This document shows positions 19,127 to 28,300 of a stretch of DNA of 64,000 nucleotides, piece by piece. Made by a program: the position numbers and the translations under genes. The notes beneath the pieces are model-generated. The model was given only the letters and a program-made list of their open reading frames with translations. It ran no database searches and was not told the origin of the DNA. The DNA is from Pseudoalteromonas arabiensis. Its GTDB lineage: Bacteria > Pseudomonadota > Gammaproteobacteria > Enterobacterales > Alteromonadaceae. The stretch lies in the NCBI RefSeq assembly GCF_001550155.1, contig NZ_LRUF01000025.1, positions 48,305 through 112,304 on the forward strand. Reading direction: 5' to 3'. How positions within the stretch are numbered: the first letter of the stretch is position 1; each line of letters starts with the position of its first letter.

Positions 19127-19145
19127 GTTATTTGTCTACCCCTGC
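19117..19145. terminator. Hairpin between convergent genes (possible terminator)
   Basis: GCAGGAGTAG (19117-19126) pairs with CTACCCCTGC (19136-19145) with one mismatch. It spans the diguanylate cyclase stop and faces the 3' end of the convergent lipoprotein gene. No clear U-tract on either strand. Confidence 0.4.
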
Positions 19146-19154
19146 ATAAAGTAA

Positions 19155-19538
19155 TTAGCCATTACTGAGTGATTTATAAATAGTGTCGCCCACACCAATT
19201 AATTTATCGTTTTTAAAGACCAAAGGGGTGCACTCATCTTTGGTCGTTTTGCTGTCTGAGTGGATGCTATGAGTGGCATAAAAGAGTACTTGGTATACGC
19301 CGTCATCCTGTTTTAGTAACTCTGTAAAGTTAGGAGTGCTTAGTTTATTGAGCACCGTTTGGTAAGGCGTATCAAGTGCTAAGTTTGCAATGACTTCACG
19401 ATTATTTTTGTGGTGTTTTTGCCAGCTTGTTGACGAGTCGCCTGCCCAGTGAGTTTCGGCTTCACCGTCTGATACGGCAATGACACAACCGGTTAAAAAA
19501 GGTGCAGTTAGCGCGGCAATAAGAAGTGCTTTTTTCAT
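19155..19538 (-). CDS. Small lipoprotein, DUF3192 family
   Basis: 127 residues beginning MKKALLIAALTAPFLTGCV: a lipoprotein signal with lipobox LTGC, so the mature protein should be lipidated at C18. The rest matches what I recall of DUF3192 (NREVIANLALDTPYQTVLNKLSTPNF..., then VLFYATHS and FKNDKLIGVG), a BamE/SmpA-like small periplasmic fold found in Alteromonadales and Vibrio. The ATG at 19536-19538 is chosen over upstream codons because AAGGG lies just before it and it starts the signal peptide. Function unknown; no operon partner. Confidence 0.8.
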   Translation of the reverse strand: MKKALLIAALTAPFLTGCVIAVSDGEAETHWAGDSSTSWQKHHKNNREVIANLALDTPYQTVLNKLSTPNFTELLKQDDGVYQVLFYATHSIHSDSKTTKDECTPLVFKNDKLIGVGDTIYKSLSNG

Positions 19539-19642
19539 TGTTATATCCCTTGTTTTATCGTTTCGTTTTTTCATATATAGCAATCCATTTGCCAACATTT
19601 TATTTCTTTTATAATCAAAGTATTAGCTTGTTGTTGCGAGCT

Positions 19643-19673
19643 AGCTAAGTAATGTGGAACTCATTACTTAGCT
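19643..19673. repeat. Perfect 12-bp inverted repeat downstream of the dehydrogenase gene
   Basis: AGCTAAGTAATG (19643-19654) and CATTACTTAGCT (19662-19673) form a perfect stem with a 7-base loop. It follows the 3' end of the minus-strand dehydrogenase gene, where a terminator is expected, but no U-run follows on that strand. Confidence 0.5.
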
Positions 19674-19695
19674 TATTTGGCTAAAAAATTGTTTT

Positions 19696-20640
19696 TTAGA
19701 CCAGTCTATTTCGTGCCTCACCTTGGCTGAAGGCGTTGATGTTAAGTGCTATTTCAGCCACAAGTCGAGCAATTGATTCTTGACTCGCCCAAGCGATATG
19801 AGGTGTTAGTAATAAGTTATCACCTTGATATATGGCAAGTGGGTTATTTTCTTCTGCTGGCTCTTTGCTCAACACATCCACACCGGCACCCGCAATCACA
19901 TTATTAGCAAGGGCGTGGGCTAAGTCAGCTTCATTGATAATTCCCCCTCGTGCTGTATTTATTAGGATTGTTGTTGATTTCATCATATTAAGCTCTTTAG
20001 CCGCTATTTGGTTGCGAGTTTCATCAGTCAGTGGGCAATGAACACTGATAATATCCGCTGTTTTAATCGCCTCTTCAAAGCTAACACGTCCTTCGCGAGG
20101 AGCATGCCCTTTACGTTCACTTATTATTACATTAACACCAAAAGCACGGCCTACATCAGCAACCGCTTTACCAAGTGAACCATAACCAATAATCGCAAGT
20201 GTTTTGCCTGACATATCATTAAAACGGTAATCTAAACGACAGAACATCGGGCTTTGCTGCCATTTTGCAGATTGGCAATCTTGAATATAACGGTGGGTAT
20301 TACCCAGTAAGTTAGTGATGAGTGCGAATGTATGCTGTACCACAGAAGGGGTGGAGTAGCCTGCCACATTGGTGACGGCAATATTGTGCGTTTTGGCTGC
20401 ATCTAAATCAATGTTGTTGGTGCCTGTTGCTGCAACACAAATTAGTTTTAGGTTGCTAAGCTGCAACATCGCTTTTTGATCAATAACGACTTTATTAGTA
20501 ATGATAATATCGGCATCCTGACAACGAGAAACAACATCTTGTGGGTCTGTTAAATCATAGCAAGAGAGTGTTCCCAAGTTTGCTAATGAATCTAATGAGG
20601 TATCTGCTAATGTGGCGGTATCAAGGATGGTAATATTCAT
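19696..20640 (-). CDS. D-2-hydroxyacid dehydrogenase (hydroxypyruvate/glycerate type)
   Basis: NAD(P)-dependent oxidoreductase of the D-isomer-specific 2-hydroxyacid dehydrogenase family, 314 residues. It has the Rossmann glycine motif GYGSLG (about 152-157), the catalytic arginine in NTARGGIIN, the glutamate in VLSKEP and the histidine in LTPHIAWAS. Closest in form to glycerate dehydrogenase/hydroxypyruvate reductase (HprA-like); substrate cannot be fixed from sequence. It stands alone, divergent from the metal-regulator operon, with 85 bases between them containing the MerR-type operator. Confidence 0.85.
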   Translation of the reverse strand: MNITILDTATLADTSLDSLANLGTLSCYDLTDPQDVVSRCQDADIIITNKVVIDQKAMLQLSNLKLICVAATGTNNIDLDAAKTHNIAVTNVAGYSTPSVVQHTFALITNLLGNTHRYIQDCQSAKWQQSPMFCRLDYRFNDMSGKTLAIIGYGSLGKAVADVGRAFGVNVIISERKGHAPREGRVSFEEAIKTADIISVHCPLTDETRNQIAAKELNMMKSTTILINTARGGIINEADLAHALANNVIAGAGVDVLSKEPAEENNPLAIYQGDNLLLTPHIAWASQESIARLVAEIALNINAFSQGEARNRLV

Positions 20641-20665
20641 GTGCTTTCCTTTTTTAATTTAATGC

Positions 20666-20697
20666 TTGACCTTAGGGTGTACTCCAAGGTTTATAGT
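20666..20697 (+). promoter_or_regulatory. MerR-type promoter/operator for the ZntR-like gene and permease
   Basis: -35 TTGACC (20666-20671) and -10 TATAGT (20692-20697) are 20 bases apart, the over-long spacing typical of MerR/ZntR-activated promoters. An imperfect dyad fills the spacer: ACCTTAGGGTG (20669-20679) against TACTCCAAGGT (20680-20690). This fits activation by DNA untwisting by the regulator encoded immediately downstream. Confidence 0.8.
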
Positions 20698-20725
20698 ACT
20701 TATAAGCTTTTAAATGGAGACGGTG

Positions 20726-21139
20726 ATGAAAATTGGTGAATTTGCCCGCAAGTTGGGAGTTTCAACAGATACATTAAGGTACTACGAAAAACATGGTTTG
20801 TTAACGCCTAGTTCGCGCTCACAGTCAGGGTACCGTATTTATACCGATACAGACATTAAACAGATGTCGTTTATCTTACGCGCTAAAAACGTGGGGTTTA
20901 GCTTGTCTGAAATTAAAGAGTTGCTGCAAATAAAAATTCATAAAGATCAGCATTCGTGCCATGAAGTTAAAGAAATGACTCTACAAAAACGTGATTTAGT
21001 CGCTCAACGTATTGAGGAATTAACACGGTTTTATGATTCATTATCGCTATTAGCAAAGAAGTGTTGCGGCGGCGAAGAGCCTGCTGAAAATTGCTCTATA
21101 TTAACGACATTGGAGGATATAGATGGACTTACTCACTAA
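20726..21139 (+). CDS. MerR-family metal-responsive regulator (ZntR-like)
   Basis: 137 residues. N-terminal winged helix (MKIGEFARKLGVSTDTLRYYEKHGLL), coiled-coil dimerisation helix (about 83-108) and a metal-binding loop. Its cysteines C78, C113, C114 and C123 line up with the zinc ligands of E. coli ZntR, but the ZntR His119 position is glutamate (E118). The ATG at 20726 is preferred over the upstream ATG at 20714 because GGAG (20716-20719) precedes it by six bases. It overlaps the start of the efflux permease by 17 bases and has a MerR-type promoter in front, so it likely autoregulates the operon in response to Zn or a related divalent metal. Confidence 0.9.
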   Translation: MKIGEFARKLGVSTDTLRYYEKHGLLTPSSRSQSGYRIYTDTDIKQMSFILRAKNVGFSLSEIKELLQIKIHKDQHSCHEVKEMTLQKRDLVAQRIEELTRFYDSLSLLAKKCCGGEEPAENCSILTTLEDIDGLTH

Positions 21140-22274
21140 TTTTTGGCAGTTATTTTTACTGTCTGCCCCTTGGTTGATGTTGGGGTTATTAATAGCAGGA
21201 CTATTAAATGTTTACTTGCCTACGGACTTTTTGCATCGCCATCTTGGTAAAGAGGGACTTTGGACCACAATTAAAGCTGCTCTTATTGGTGCCCCAATGC
21301 CATTGTGCTCATGTGGTGTGATCCCTGCCGCTATAGGACTTAGGCGAGCTGGCGCTTCAAAAAGTGCGACGACGGCTTTTTTAGTATCGACCCCTGAAAC
21401 GGGCGTTGACTCTGTTTCTGTTTCTTATGTTTTATTAGGCCCTTTTATGGCTGTGATCAGGCCGATTGCAGCCGTATGTAGTGCGATTGCTGCTGGTGTG
21501 TTAGTTGGTAAAGAGAGTGAGTTTAATAATGAGCGTACTAAAACCTCGCATAACCTTGAAACAGTAACAAGTAGTTGTTGTAGCACTAAGCAAGCAACCG
21601 CTAAAGAGCCTACATCAAGTTGTTGTAGTACAAAGCAAGCTCCCACTGTTGAGAAAACAAGCTGCTGCGCAAGTAAAAAGGAAGTCGTTAAAATTGAAGG
21701 AGGGGTTGCAAAGCTTAAACGCGCAATAAGTTTTAGCTGTAATAAGTTGCTTGAAGATACCATGGTATGGTTGGTTATCGGTCTATTTTTTGCCGCACTG
21801 GTCCAAACCTATGTGCCTGAGTCGTACTTGAGTCAGTGGGGAAGTGGTATTTTTGCAATGCTGGTGGTGATCTTAATTAGCATTCCTATGTATATTTGTG
21901 CGACGGCATCAACCCCGATTGCAGCCGGTTTATTGCTCAGTGGTGTATCACCAGGCGCCGTGTTGGTATTTATGTTGGCAGGCCCTGCCACAAATGTTGC
22001 AACATTGGGTGTGGTGGGTAAAGAGTTGGGTAAACGCGCTGTAGTTGCTTATTTAATCGGTGTCATAGGCGTTGCATTACTATTCGGTTTTTTAACGGAT
22101 TACCTAGTTTCTGAGTTTGGTTTTGTGGTGGCACCCATGATGGGGGAAGAACATCAAGTATTACCGCACTGGTTGAGCTTAGTGTGTGGCGTATTATTGG
22201 TCGCTTTAATGTTGAGGTTAGCGTTAAAAATACTCTTAAAGAAGTCAACACAGACTGGTAAGAGCATTAGCTAA
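21123..22274 (+). CDS. SO_0444-type Cu/Zn efflux permease (DUF318/COG0701)
   Basis: 383-residue integral membrane protein with two permease halves of about four helices each. The first half carries the hallmark PMPLCSCGVIP (C62, C64). Between the halves a cytosolic-type loop has three spaced vicinal cysteine pairs (C152-153, C167-168, C181-182) in SSCCSTKQ-like repeats, which look like a soft-metal-binding string. The family is named for Shewanella SO_0444, a Cu/Zn efflux transporter next to a ZntR-type regulator, the same arrangement as here. GGAGGA precedes the ATG, and translation is probably coupled to the regulator. Metal specificity (Zn, Cu, possibly Cd) is inferred. Confidence 0.85.
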   Translation: MDLLTNFWQLFLLSAPWLMLGLLIAGLLNVYLPTDFLHRHLGKEGLWTTIKAALIGAPMPLCSCGVIPAAIGLRRAGASKSATTAFLVSTPETGVDSVSVSYVLLGPFMAVIRPIAAVCSAIAAGVLVGKESEFNNERTKTSHNLETVTSSCCSTKQATAKEPTSSCCSTKQAPTVEKTSCCASKKEVVKIEGGVAKLKRAISFSCNKLLEDTMVWLVIGLFFAALVQTYVPESYLSQWGSGIFAMLVVILISIPMYICATASTPIAAGLLLSGVSPGAVLVFMLAGPATNVATLGVVGKELGKRAVVAYLIGVIGVALLFGFLTDYLVSEFGFVVAPMMGEEHQVLPHWLSLVCGVLLVALMLRLALKILLKKSTQTGKSIS

Positions 22275-22340
22275 TTGATTGTTATAAAATATATTTTTAT
22301 AACTATTAAGAGAAGATATAGGTTAACTATCGCGTCTCGG

Positions 22341-22369
22341 TTCGCATTTAAAATTGCCTGAGTTATAAT
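22341..22369 (+). promoter_or_regulatory. Candidate sigma-70 promoter of the acyltransferase gene
   Basis: TTCGCA (22341-22346), a 17-base spacer and a consensus TATAAT (22364-22369). Transcription from it would pass through the hairpin at 22383-22410 before reaching the gene. Confidence 0.4.
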
Positions 22370-22382
22370 CCGCCAATTCTTT

Positions 22383-22410
22383 AAACGGTACGCTAAGCGT
22401 GCCGTTTTTT
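22383..22410 (+). terminator. Rho-independent terminator (end of permease operon, or leader hairpin)
   Basis: AAACGGTACGC and GCGTGCCGTTT pair with one mismatch around a TAA loop, followed by six T's. It lies 109 bases after the permease stop and 17 bases before the acyltransferase start. Confidence 0.8.
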
Positions 22411-22426
22411 AACTTAAGTAGTTTTT

Positions 22427-23554
22427 ATGAGTGAATGTGTGGATAAATACGCAGATATAAGACCTTACAATGATGATGAAGTTGCAGACTCAGTGGCGCG
22501 TTTAATTGCTGATAATGCCTTTGTGGATGTTATCGCTAAGTATAATCTACCACGCTTTTTATCTTATTTTCCGTTTATAACACGCCCATTAGTACGTCAG
22601 CAGTTAAGAAAAAAGTGGGGTAAAACCAACTCAGTTGAACAAGTTCAGCATGAAGTTGCTGATTATCTGAATAAGCTAATTACTCGTACTACGTCGGAAG
22701 TCACGTTTTCAGGTATCGATAAACTTGATCCGAAGCAAGCTTATTTATTTATCTCTAATCACCGTGACATTGTTCTTGACCCTGCTCTGGTTAACTGGGG
22801 CTTGTTTAAACACAATATGCCGACTGTTCGCATCGCAATTGGTGATAACCTGCTGCAAATTCCATATATTACTGAGTTAATGCGCTTGAATAAGAGTTTT
22901 ATTGTTAAGCGCTCCGCGAAAGCACCAAAAGAGATGTTAAAAGCGCTCTCGCAACTTTCTGCTTATATTTATGATTCACTGGCTGAAGGCCACTCTATTT
23001 GGATAGCGCAAAAAGAAGGTCGTGCGAAGGATGGTTTTGACCAAACTGATCCTGCACTACTTAAAATGTTGCAATTACAAGGTCGTAAACAGAAAAAAGA
23101 ATTTGCAGATTATGTGCGTGAGCTAAAAATAGTACCTGTTTCTATTTCCTATCAGTATGAACCATGTGCAATTGCAAAAGCAAAAGAGTTGTATCATAAG
23201 CAACAACATGGCCAGTATGTGAAGCAGCAAGGTGAAGATATAGCCAGCATTGTTGAAGGTTTCAGTACAGCCAAAGGGCATGTTCACTTAGCGTTTGGTC
23301 AGCCAATCGAGTCAGGTTGTGAATCACCAGAGGAGTTGGCAAAAACGATTGATCAGCAAATTGTTGATTCGTTTTTCTTACATCCTGGTAATTATATTGC
23401 TGGTGGCTGTAAACAAGCAGTAATAGATAAAAAAGACGCTGAAGCATTTGATGCGCGTTTAAGCCAAGTTCCTGAAGAATTAAAGCCTTTGGTCTTAGCT
23501 ATGTATGCAAAACCATTTCATCGCAAGGCAGAGCTTGCAACGAGCGAATCTTAA
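22427..23554 (+). CDS. 1-acyl-glycerol-3-phosphate acyltransferase-family protein
   Basis: 375-residue PlsC-fold acyltransferase. The catalytic HX4D motif is in SNHRDIVLDP (H112, D117) and the substrate-binding EGRAKDG is at 197-203. Between them lies GDNLLQIPYI. No clear membrane helix is visible, and the protein is longer than PlsC itself (about 245), so it is probably a paralogue acting on another acyl acceptor or a lipid-associated enzyme. It is monocistronic, with a terminator on each side. The ribosome-binding site is weak (TAAG nine bases upstream). Confidence 0.8.
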   Translation: MSECVDKYADIRPYNDDEVADSVARLIADNAFVDVIAKYNLPRFLSYFPFITRPLVRQQLRKKWGKTNSVEQVQHEVADYLNKLITRTTSEVTFSGIDKLDPKQAYLFISNHRDIVLDPALVNWGLFKHNMPTVRIAIGDNLLQIPYITELMRLNKSFIVKRSAKAPKEMLKALSQLSAYIYDSLAEGHSIWIAQKEGRAKDGFDQTDPALLKMLQLQGRKQKKEFADYVRELKIVPVSISYQYEPCAIAKAKELYHKQQHGQYVKQQGEDIASIVEGFSTAKGHVHLAFGQPIESGCESPEELAKTIDQQIVDSFFLHPGNYIAGGCKQAVIDKKDAEAFDARLSQVPEELKPLVLAMYAKPFHRKAELATSES

Positions 23555-23571
23555 TCAGAGTAACGCATTTT

Positions 23572-23599
23572 AAAAGCTACTTTTTAAGTGGCTTTTTTT
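23572..23599 (+). terminator. Rho-independent terminator of the acyltransferase gene
   Basis: AAAAGCTACTT and AAGTGGCTTTT form a stem with one mismatch, then a run of T's to 23599. It lies 17 bases beyond the stop codon. Confidence 0.85.
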
Positions 23600-23653
23600 A
23601 TGACTAAATTTCAGGCTATACTTTCAGTACCTTTAATTTACTGGCAAATTGTG

Positions 23654-23902
23654 ATGCAACAAATTGAAATATTTGAAATCCCAAGCCCTTGCAAAGGAAT
23701 TTGTCAGGTTAATAACCGTGGTTACTGTAAAGGGTGTTATCGCAGCCGTGATGAGCGCTTTCATTGGAATAAATTCAGTAATGCGGAAAAAAGAAAAGTG
23801 ATTATTTTATGTCAGCAGCGTTATAAACGCTTCCTTCAGAAAAAGCTCAATGCGGCTGCACACATACAATCTAGCCCTGAGCAAGGTGGTTTCGATTTTT
23901 AG
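23654..23902 (+). CDS. DUF1289 family cysteine-rich small protein
   Basis: 82 residues with the DUF1289 signature SPCKGICQVNNRGYCKGCYRS: four cysteines (CX3C...CX2C) near the N-terminus that probably bind a metal. The C-terminal half is basic and helical (EKRKVIILCQQRYKRFLQKK). I start at the ATG at 23654: the earlier ATG (23600) and GTG (23588) lie in the preceding terminator's T-run and upstream of a plausible -10 TATACT (23617-23622). The product is small, as usual for the family. Function unknown. It ends 4 bases into the convergent solute-binding-like gene. Confidence 0.8.
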   Translation: MQQIEIFEIPSPCKGICQVNNRGYCKGCYRSRDERFHWNKFSNAEKRKVIILCQQRYKRFLQKKLNAAAHIQSSPEQGGFDF

Positions 23903-24594
23903 AAGTCGGTAAGGTTATATTTATTTTTTAAAAATCGCACTGTTCCTTGTTCATCTAACTTTTTTAATGCAGCTGTCAGCTTAGGGATTAATGTCGCGTG
24001 ACGCTTATGCACAAAGTGAAAGCTCTGCATAGACATTAGTACTTCTTTGTGAAATTGGCTCTGATCAAAGTTAGGGTGTTTTGTTGATAGTAAAAAGTCG
24101 AGTAAGAGGGCCCCTTCAACACGTTTTTGTGTCAGTAAATTTAGCTGAGCAGTGATATTTCTAACAGTGATAACATCGCCATGAAATGGCTGTTTATCTA
24201 AAAAACTTTGTGCTGCAGGGTAGCTAGACTGGATTGCTAATGATTTTAAGTCGCTATAAAGACACGTCTGACAGTTTTTTAGTAATAGCAAATTAAAATT
24301 AAATAGCGGGAAATCAACCTTTAATAGGTTAGGGTAATCTTGTGTTACGTCAGCGATGCGGCCTAATTGCCCATCAAGAACCCCTTCGTTTGCAGCAGCT
24401 AAAGAACTTTGATGATTAAAATCAATGATATGTAATTCGTAACCAATCTCTTTATAAGCCATACGAAGTAAATCTATGACATAACGTGCTTGCGGTGTAT
24501 CAGCAGGGCGGTTGAATATTAATAAACTAGCGTGAGTCGAAAAAGCAAAGCAAAGCAAAACAAATGCGAAAAAATAAATGATAAACTTTGGCAT
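23899..24594 (-). CDS. Periplasmic solute-binding-like protein (SBP family 3 fold)
   Basis: 231 residues with a signal peptide (hydrophobic 4-20, cleavage after THA at about 22). The mature part follows the type-II periplasmic binding pattern: LLIFNRPADTPQARYVIDLLRMAYKEIGYEL, then a DGQLGRI segment and a C-terminal AALKKLDEQGTVRFLKNKY typical of amino-acid-binding SBPs. There is no permease or ATPase gene nearby. It may therefore be an orphan sensor/binding domain of the kind that feeds c-di-GMP or kinase systems in Alteromonadales. Ligand unknown. A cysteine pair (NCQTC) around residue 108 could form a disulfide. Confidence 0.75.
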   Translation of the reverse strand: MPKFIIYFFAFVLLCFAFSTHASLLIFNRPADTPQARYVIDLLRMAYKEIGYELHIIDFNHQSSLAAANEGVLDGQLGRIADVTQDYPNLLKVDFPLFNFNLLLLKNCQTCLYSDLKSLAIQSSYPAAQSFLDKQPFHGDVITVRNITAQLNLLTQKRVEGALLLDFLLSTKHPNFDQSQFHKEVLMSMQSFHFVHKRHATLIPKLTAALKKLDEQGTVRFLKNKYNLTDF

Positions 24595-24734
24595 TGTGCT
24601 TTCCTAGCGGGCGTAAATTCGTCGTTAATTTACTTTCATGTGTGGCTAAAATCAAGGTTGGCAGGTCGTTAATATGCTAATTTTTTCTTTACTTTGTTAT
24701 ACTGGAAAAATAGTCACTTTATTCCTGAGATAGT

Positions 24735-24935
24735 ATGAGTTTTAATTTATGTAAGTTGCCGAGAGAGCAAAAGTACCAAATTCAACTAGATTATGAAGCG
24801 TCTTTTTGGGCCTACCAGATTAAGCGTGGTAAAAACACACGAGAAGGCGTGTACACAAGCATAAATAGCAGACCCATGTCTGAGCAAGCATTTTTAAAGC
24901 AGCAATTTGAGCATTACCTGTCGTTAATGAGCTAG
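24735..24935 (+). CDS. Small protein, probable DUF3283 family
   Basis: 66 residues, MSFNLCKLPREQKYQIQLDYEAS..., matching from memory DUF3283 proteins of Vibrio and Shewanella. Soluble, no motif with known chemistry. It ends 2 bases before the GNAT gene and leads a compact three-gene unit. Assignment is from residue pattern only. Confidence 0.65.
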   Translation: MSFNLCKLPREQKYQIQLDYEASFWAYQIKRGKNTREGVYTSINSRPMSEQAFLKQQFEHYLSLMS

Positions 24936-24937
24936 TA

Positions 24938-25366
24938 ATGCCCAAGCTAAAATTTTGCTTGCTTGATCCTATAAAAACACCGCTAGTTAATAAGTTTTAT
25001 AATAAACACAGTGCGCGTGGAAGAGCGACGAAAGCTGATCAAGTGTGGGTTGCTTACCATGAGATAGATATTGTTGGTGCCTGTCGTGTACAAAATCAAC
25101 ATGGCTATTTATTTTTATCAACTTTATATGTTGATGCCCAGTGGCGTGGTAAAAAAATAGCCTCTCAGTTACTTGAAACTTTACTCGCAGAGCAAAAAAG
25201 CGGCGTTTTTACTTTCGCTTATCAAAATCTAATTGATTTCTATCTACAAAATGGGTTTAACTATACATTAACATTACCCTGTTCTTTGCAATCGTTGTTT
25301 GAGGTGTATGCACATCGAGATATTGTCCCAATGCACTTTACATGTGACGCCGTGCCAAGTATGTAA
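24938..25366 (+). CDS. GNAT-family N-acetyltransferase
   Basis: 142-residue single-domain acetyltransferase. The acetyl-CoA pyrophosphate loop is visible in LYVDAQWRGKKIASQLLETLL, and the C-terminal FYLQNGF is the usual GNAT beta5/alpha4 element. Substrate unknown. It is the middle gene of a tight unit (2 bases after the DUF3283 gene, 12 bases before the large signalling protein). Confidence 0.82.
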   Translation: MPKLKFCLLDPIKTPLVNKFYNKHSARGRATKADQVWVAYHEIDIVGACRVQNQHGYLFLSTLYVDAQWRGKKIASQLLETLLAEQKSGVFTFAYQNLIDFYLQNGFNYTLTLPCSLQSLFEVYAHRDIVPMHFTCDAVPSM

Positions 25367-25378
25367 TTTGGAACGTTA

Positions 25379-28300
25379 ATGACTAAGTTTTTAACCAGAA
25401 TTATCTTCTGTGCTATTCTAATAACCTGCTTTTCTAGTCAAATCAGCTTTGCACAGGTCAAACGCTTATCAACAAGTGAAGGCTTATCGCAAAGTTATGT
25501 CAACACCATGCTCATCGATAACAGCGGTTACTTATGGCTTTCAACGGAAGGTGGACTTAATCGTTATGATGGTTATGAAGTTGTTAATATTAAAGGTCCT
25601 AATGGTGAGCTTGAAGACGCAATTATCGATCGTATTTATCAAGACCCACAAGGGTATATCTGGATAGCCTCAATACAAGCAGGGTTATTTCGTTATGACC
25701 CTAGCGAAGATTCATATGAACAATTTATCCCCAAACCGACTACCGAAGAGCAAATATTCATTGAATCGGTATTCAGCATGGTTGCGGTAGATGATAAAAC
25801 GCTTTGGCTAGGGCGTGGTCAAGATTTTGCTAAGCTTGATTTAGAAACCAAGCAAGTAACCTCATTATTTAAAATTCCAGAGCGAATAAAAAGCAGTGTC
25901 ATTCGCGAGCTATACCCTTATAAAGGCTATATTTTCATGGGCACAAGTAACGGAGCATATGTGTACCAAATCGCTTCGGGAAAAGTGAGAAAACTTGAGC
26001 ATTTGCAAGATAAGCCTGCCCATATATATCAAAACTATGTAAAGTCTTTCGCTGTCGTCAATGACCAAACCTTATTAGTGGGTGCTGTGAAAGGCTTGTA
26101 TAAGGTCGATATTAGCCAGCTTGATAAGATGTTTACCACACCAGAAATTGCCTTTAGTAATGAAGAGTTAGTGCGTGATTTAAATATCTGGAAGATTATT
26201 AAACAAGCATCAAAGGTAACCTTAGGAACAGATAAGGGGCTATTTGATTATACCCTAGCAACGAGAGAGCTGATAAAAAATACCCGCTTGAAAGAGAGCG
26301 GCTATACACTTGCAGATACTAGTATTATTGATGTCGTTAAAGACAGATCTGGCGGTATGTGGCTGGCGACTAAAAATGATGGCGCATTTTACTTATCCTA
26401 CGATAACTATAACTTCATTAATGTTGTTGCCAGCTCAATTAAAGGCGATGGATTGTCACACCACTCTATTTGGGGGTTGACTGAGTATCAAGGTCGTCTT
26501 TGGCTTGCCACTCATAATGGCTTAACTGCTGTCGATTTAGATACCTATGAAAGTGAAGTATTTCTAAAAAACTATCAAGTTGATCTGATCACAACAGAGT
26601 TTAGTGTTTATCAAATTATGCCTTATAAAGGCAAACTGTGGTTGCATACTAATCGTGGTATTTTTAGTTTTGACCCGATAACAGGGCAGGCTAGTCCAGT
26701 TAAAACAGCTGATCCTGAACAGCAAGTTTTAATTAACGATTGGGTGCATGGTGTGTTACTGATGCCAACGGGTAATTTACTCTATGTACACCCGGATTAT
26801 GGCATGTTCGCCTATAATATCGATAGCCAAAAAGTGACCCGTTTAGGCGGCAAGTTTGATGAGTTTGAACCTTTTTTAGCTTATGGTTTTTTGCCTGCTT
26901 TATCGAGTAAACCGGACGCCCCCCTTTTTTATAATGCGGGAATTTTGTATCAAGTTGACCCACAGACCTATGACTTAACAACTATTTATACTGTTCCTGA
27001 ACAACATGAAAACGTCGCTGTTAATGTTATGTCCTACATTATTGATAATAACAATGTACTGTGGTTATCTTTATCTAATTTCGGCTTAATAGGTCTTGAT
27101 GCAACGACCTATGAACATATATACACAATTGATTTAGAAAAGAATAAGCTCGGCACCTTGCTTTATGACATGGTGCTAGATGAAGCCGGTATGATTTGGA
27201 TGAGTTCCCACAAAGGGTTGTGGCGTTTGAACCCCGAAAACTTACATTTCCAGCAATTTACAGGGTCTGAAGGGCTACTTTCAACAGAGTTTAACAGTGG
27301 TGCATTCACACAACTAGCATCAGGACAAATAGTCTATGGTACGCTTAAAGGGTTTACTTATTTTTACCCTATGGATAATCACTATCAACAACCTTTAATC
27401 GACCATGTCAATATTACGAACCTTGATTTAATGTCACGTGATTTACCAGCAGAGCTCAAACAGCCCATTGATAGCGTTGTTCTTGAACACGACGATATCG
27501 GTCTTGAAGTGGCCTTTTCGGCTATGGCATTTAACTATCAAGAGCGAATTCTTTACGAGTATCAATTAGGTGATGGTCAAAAAACTTATACTCGAAACAA
27601 TAATCGTGTTCTTTTTCCTAAATTAAGTGCTGGTAAATATCATTTAAAAGTTTGGGCAAGAGACCCTTTAACAGGTGAGCTAACGCCGCCTGCGATTTTG
27701 AATATAGAAGTTAAATACCCCCTTTGGCGAGCTCCTCATTTTATTTTCTTATATATATTGCTGATTGCACTATTGGCCGCAACGTGGGTTTACAGGCGCA
27801 ATCGTACGCAACAAATACTCCTTGCTGCTCACAAAGAAAGTAAAGAAAGTGAAGCCCGTCTTAAGCTTGCATTAGAAGGAAGCCACTCAGGGATGTGGGA
27901 TTGGTCATCAAAAAGCCTCATTATTTATCAACCAAGGCTAAAGAATGAGCTCGGCTATGACGTTGATGGTGTTAACTTGGATGATTACTTAGCAAAGATA
28001 CACCCTCACGATAAACAAACATTCCGCCTTGAATGGTTAGAGTTTTTATCAACTGAAAAAGGTTACTTTAATTGTACTTATCGACTTCGTCATGCGGATG
28101 GTCAATGGCGTTGGTATAAAGATTTCGGTAAGGTCGTTGAATGGCATGGGAATGTTCCTGAGAAAGTAGCAGGGACTTATACGAATATGACCCGTGAGCT
28201 GGTATTTGAGGAAAACGCGCGCTTGTTTGGTGCTGCCTTTGAACAAACGCGCGATTGGGTTTTTATTTTAGATAAAAATTTACGTATTCGAGCGACTAAT

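Noticed and set aside
21541..21690. Repeated SSCCSTKQ coding units as a possible DNA repeat array
   Set aside because: The repeats are protein-level cysteine pairs within the permease loop and are too few and too diverged in DNA to be a CRISPR or VNTR array.
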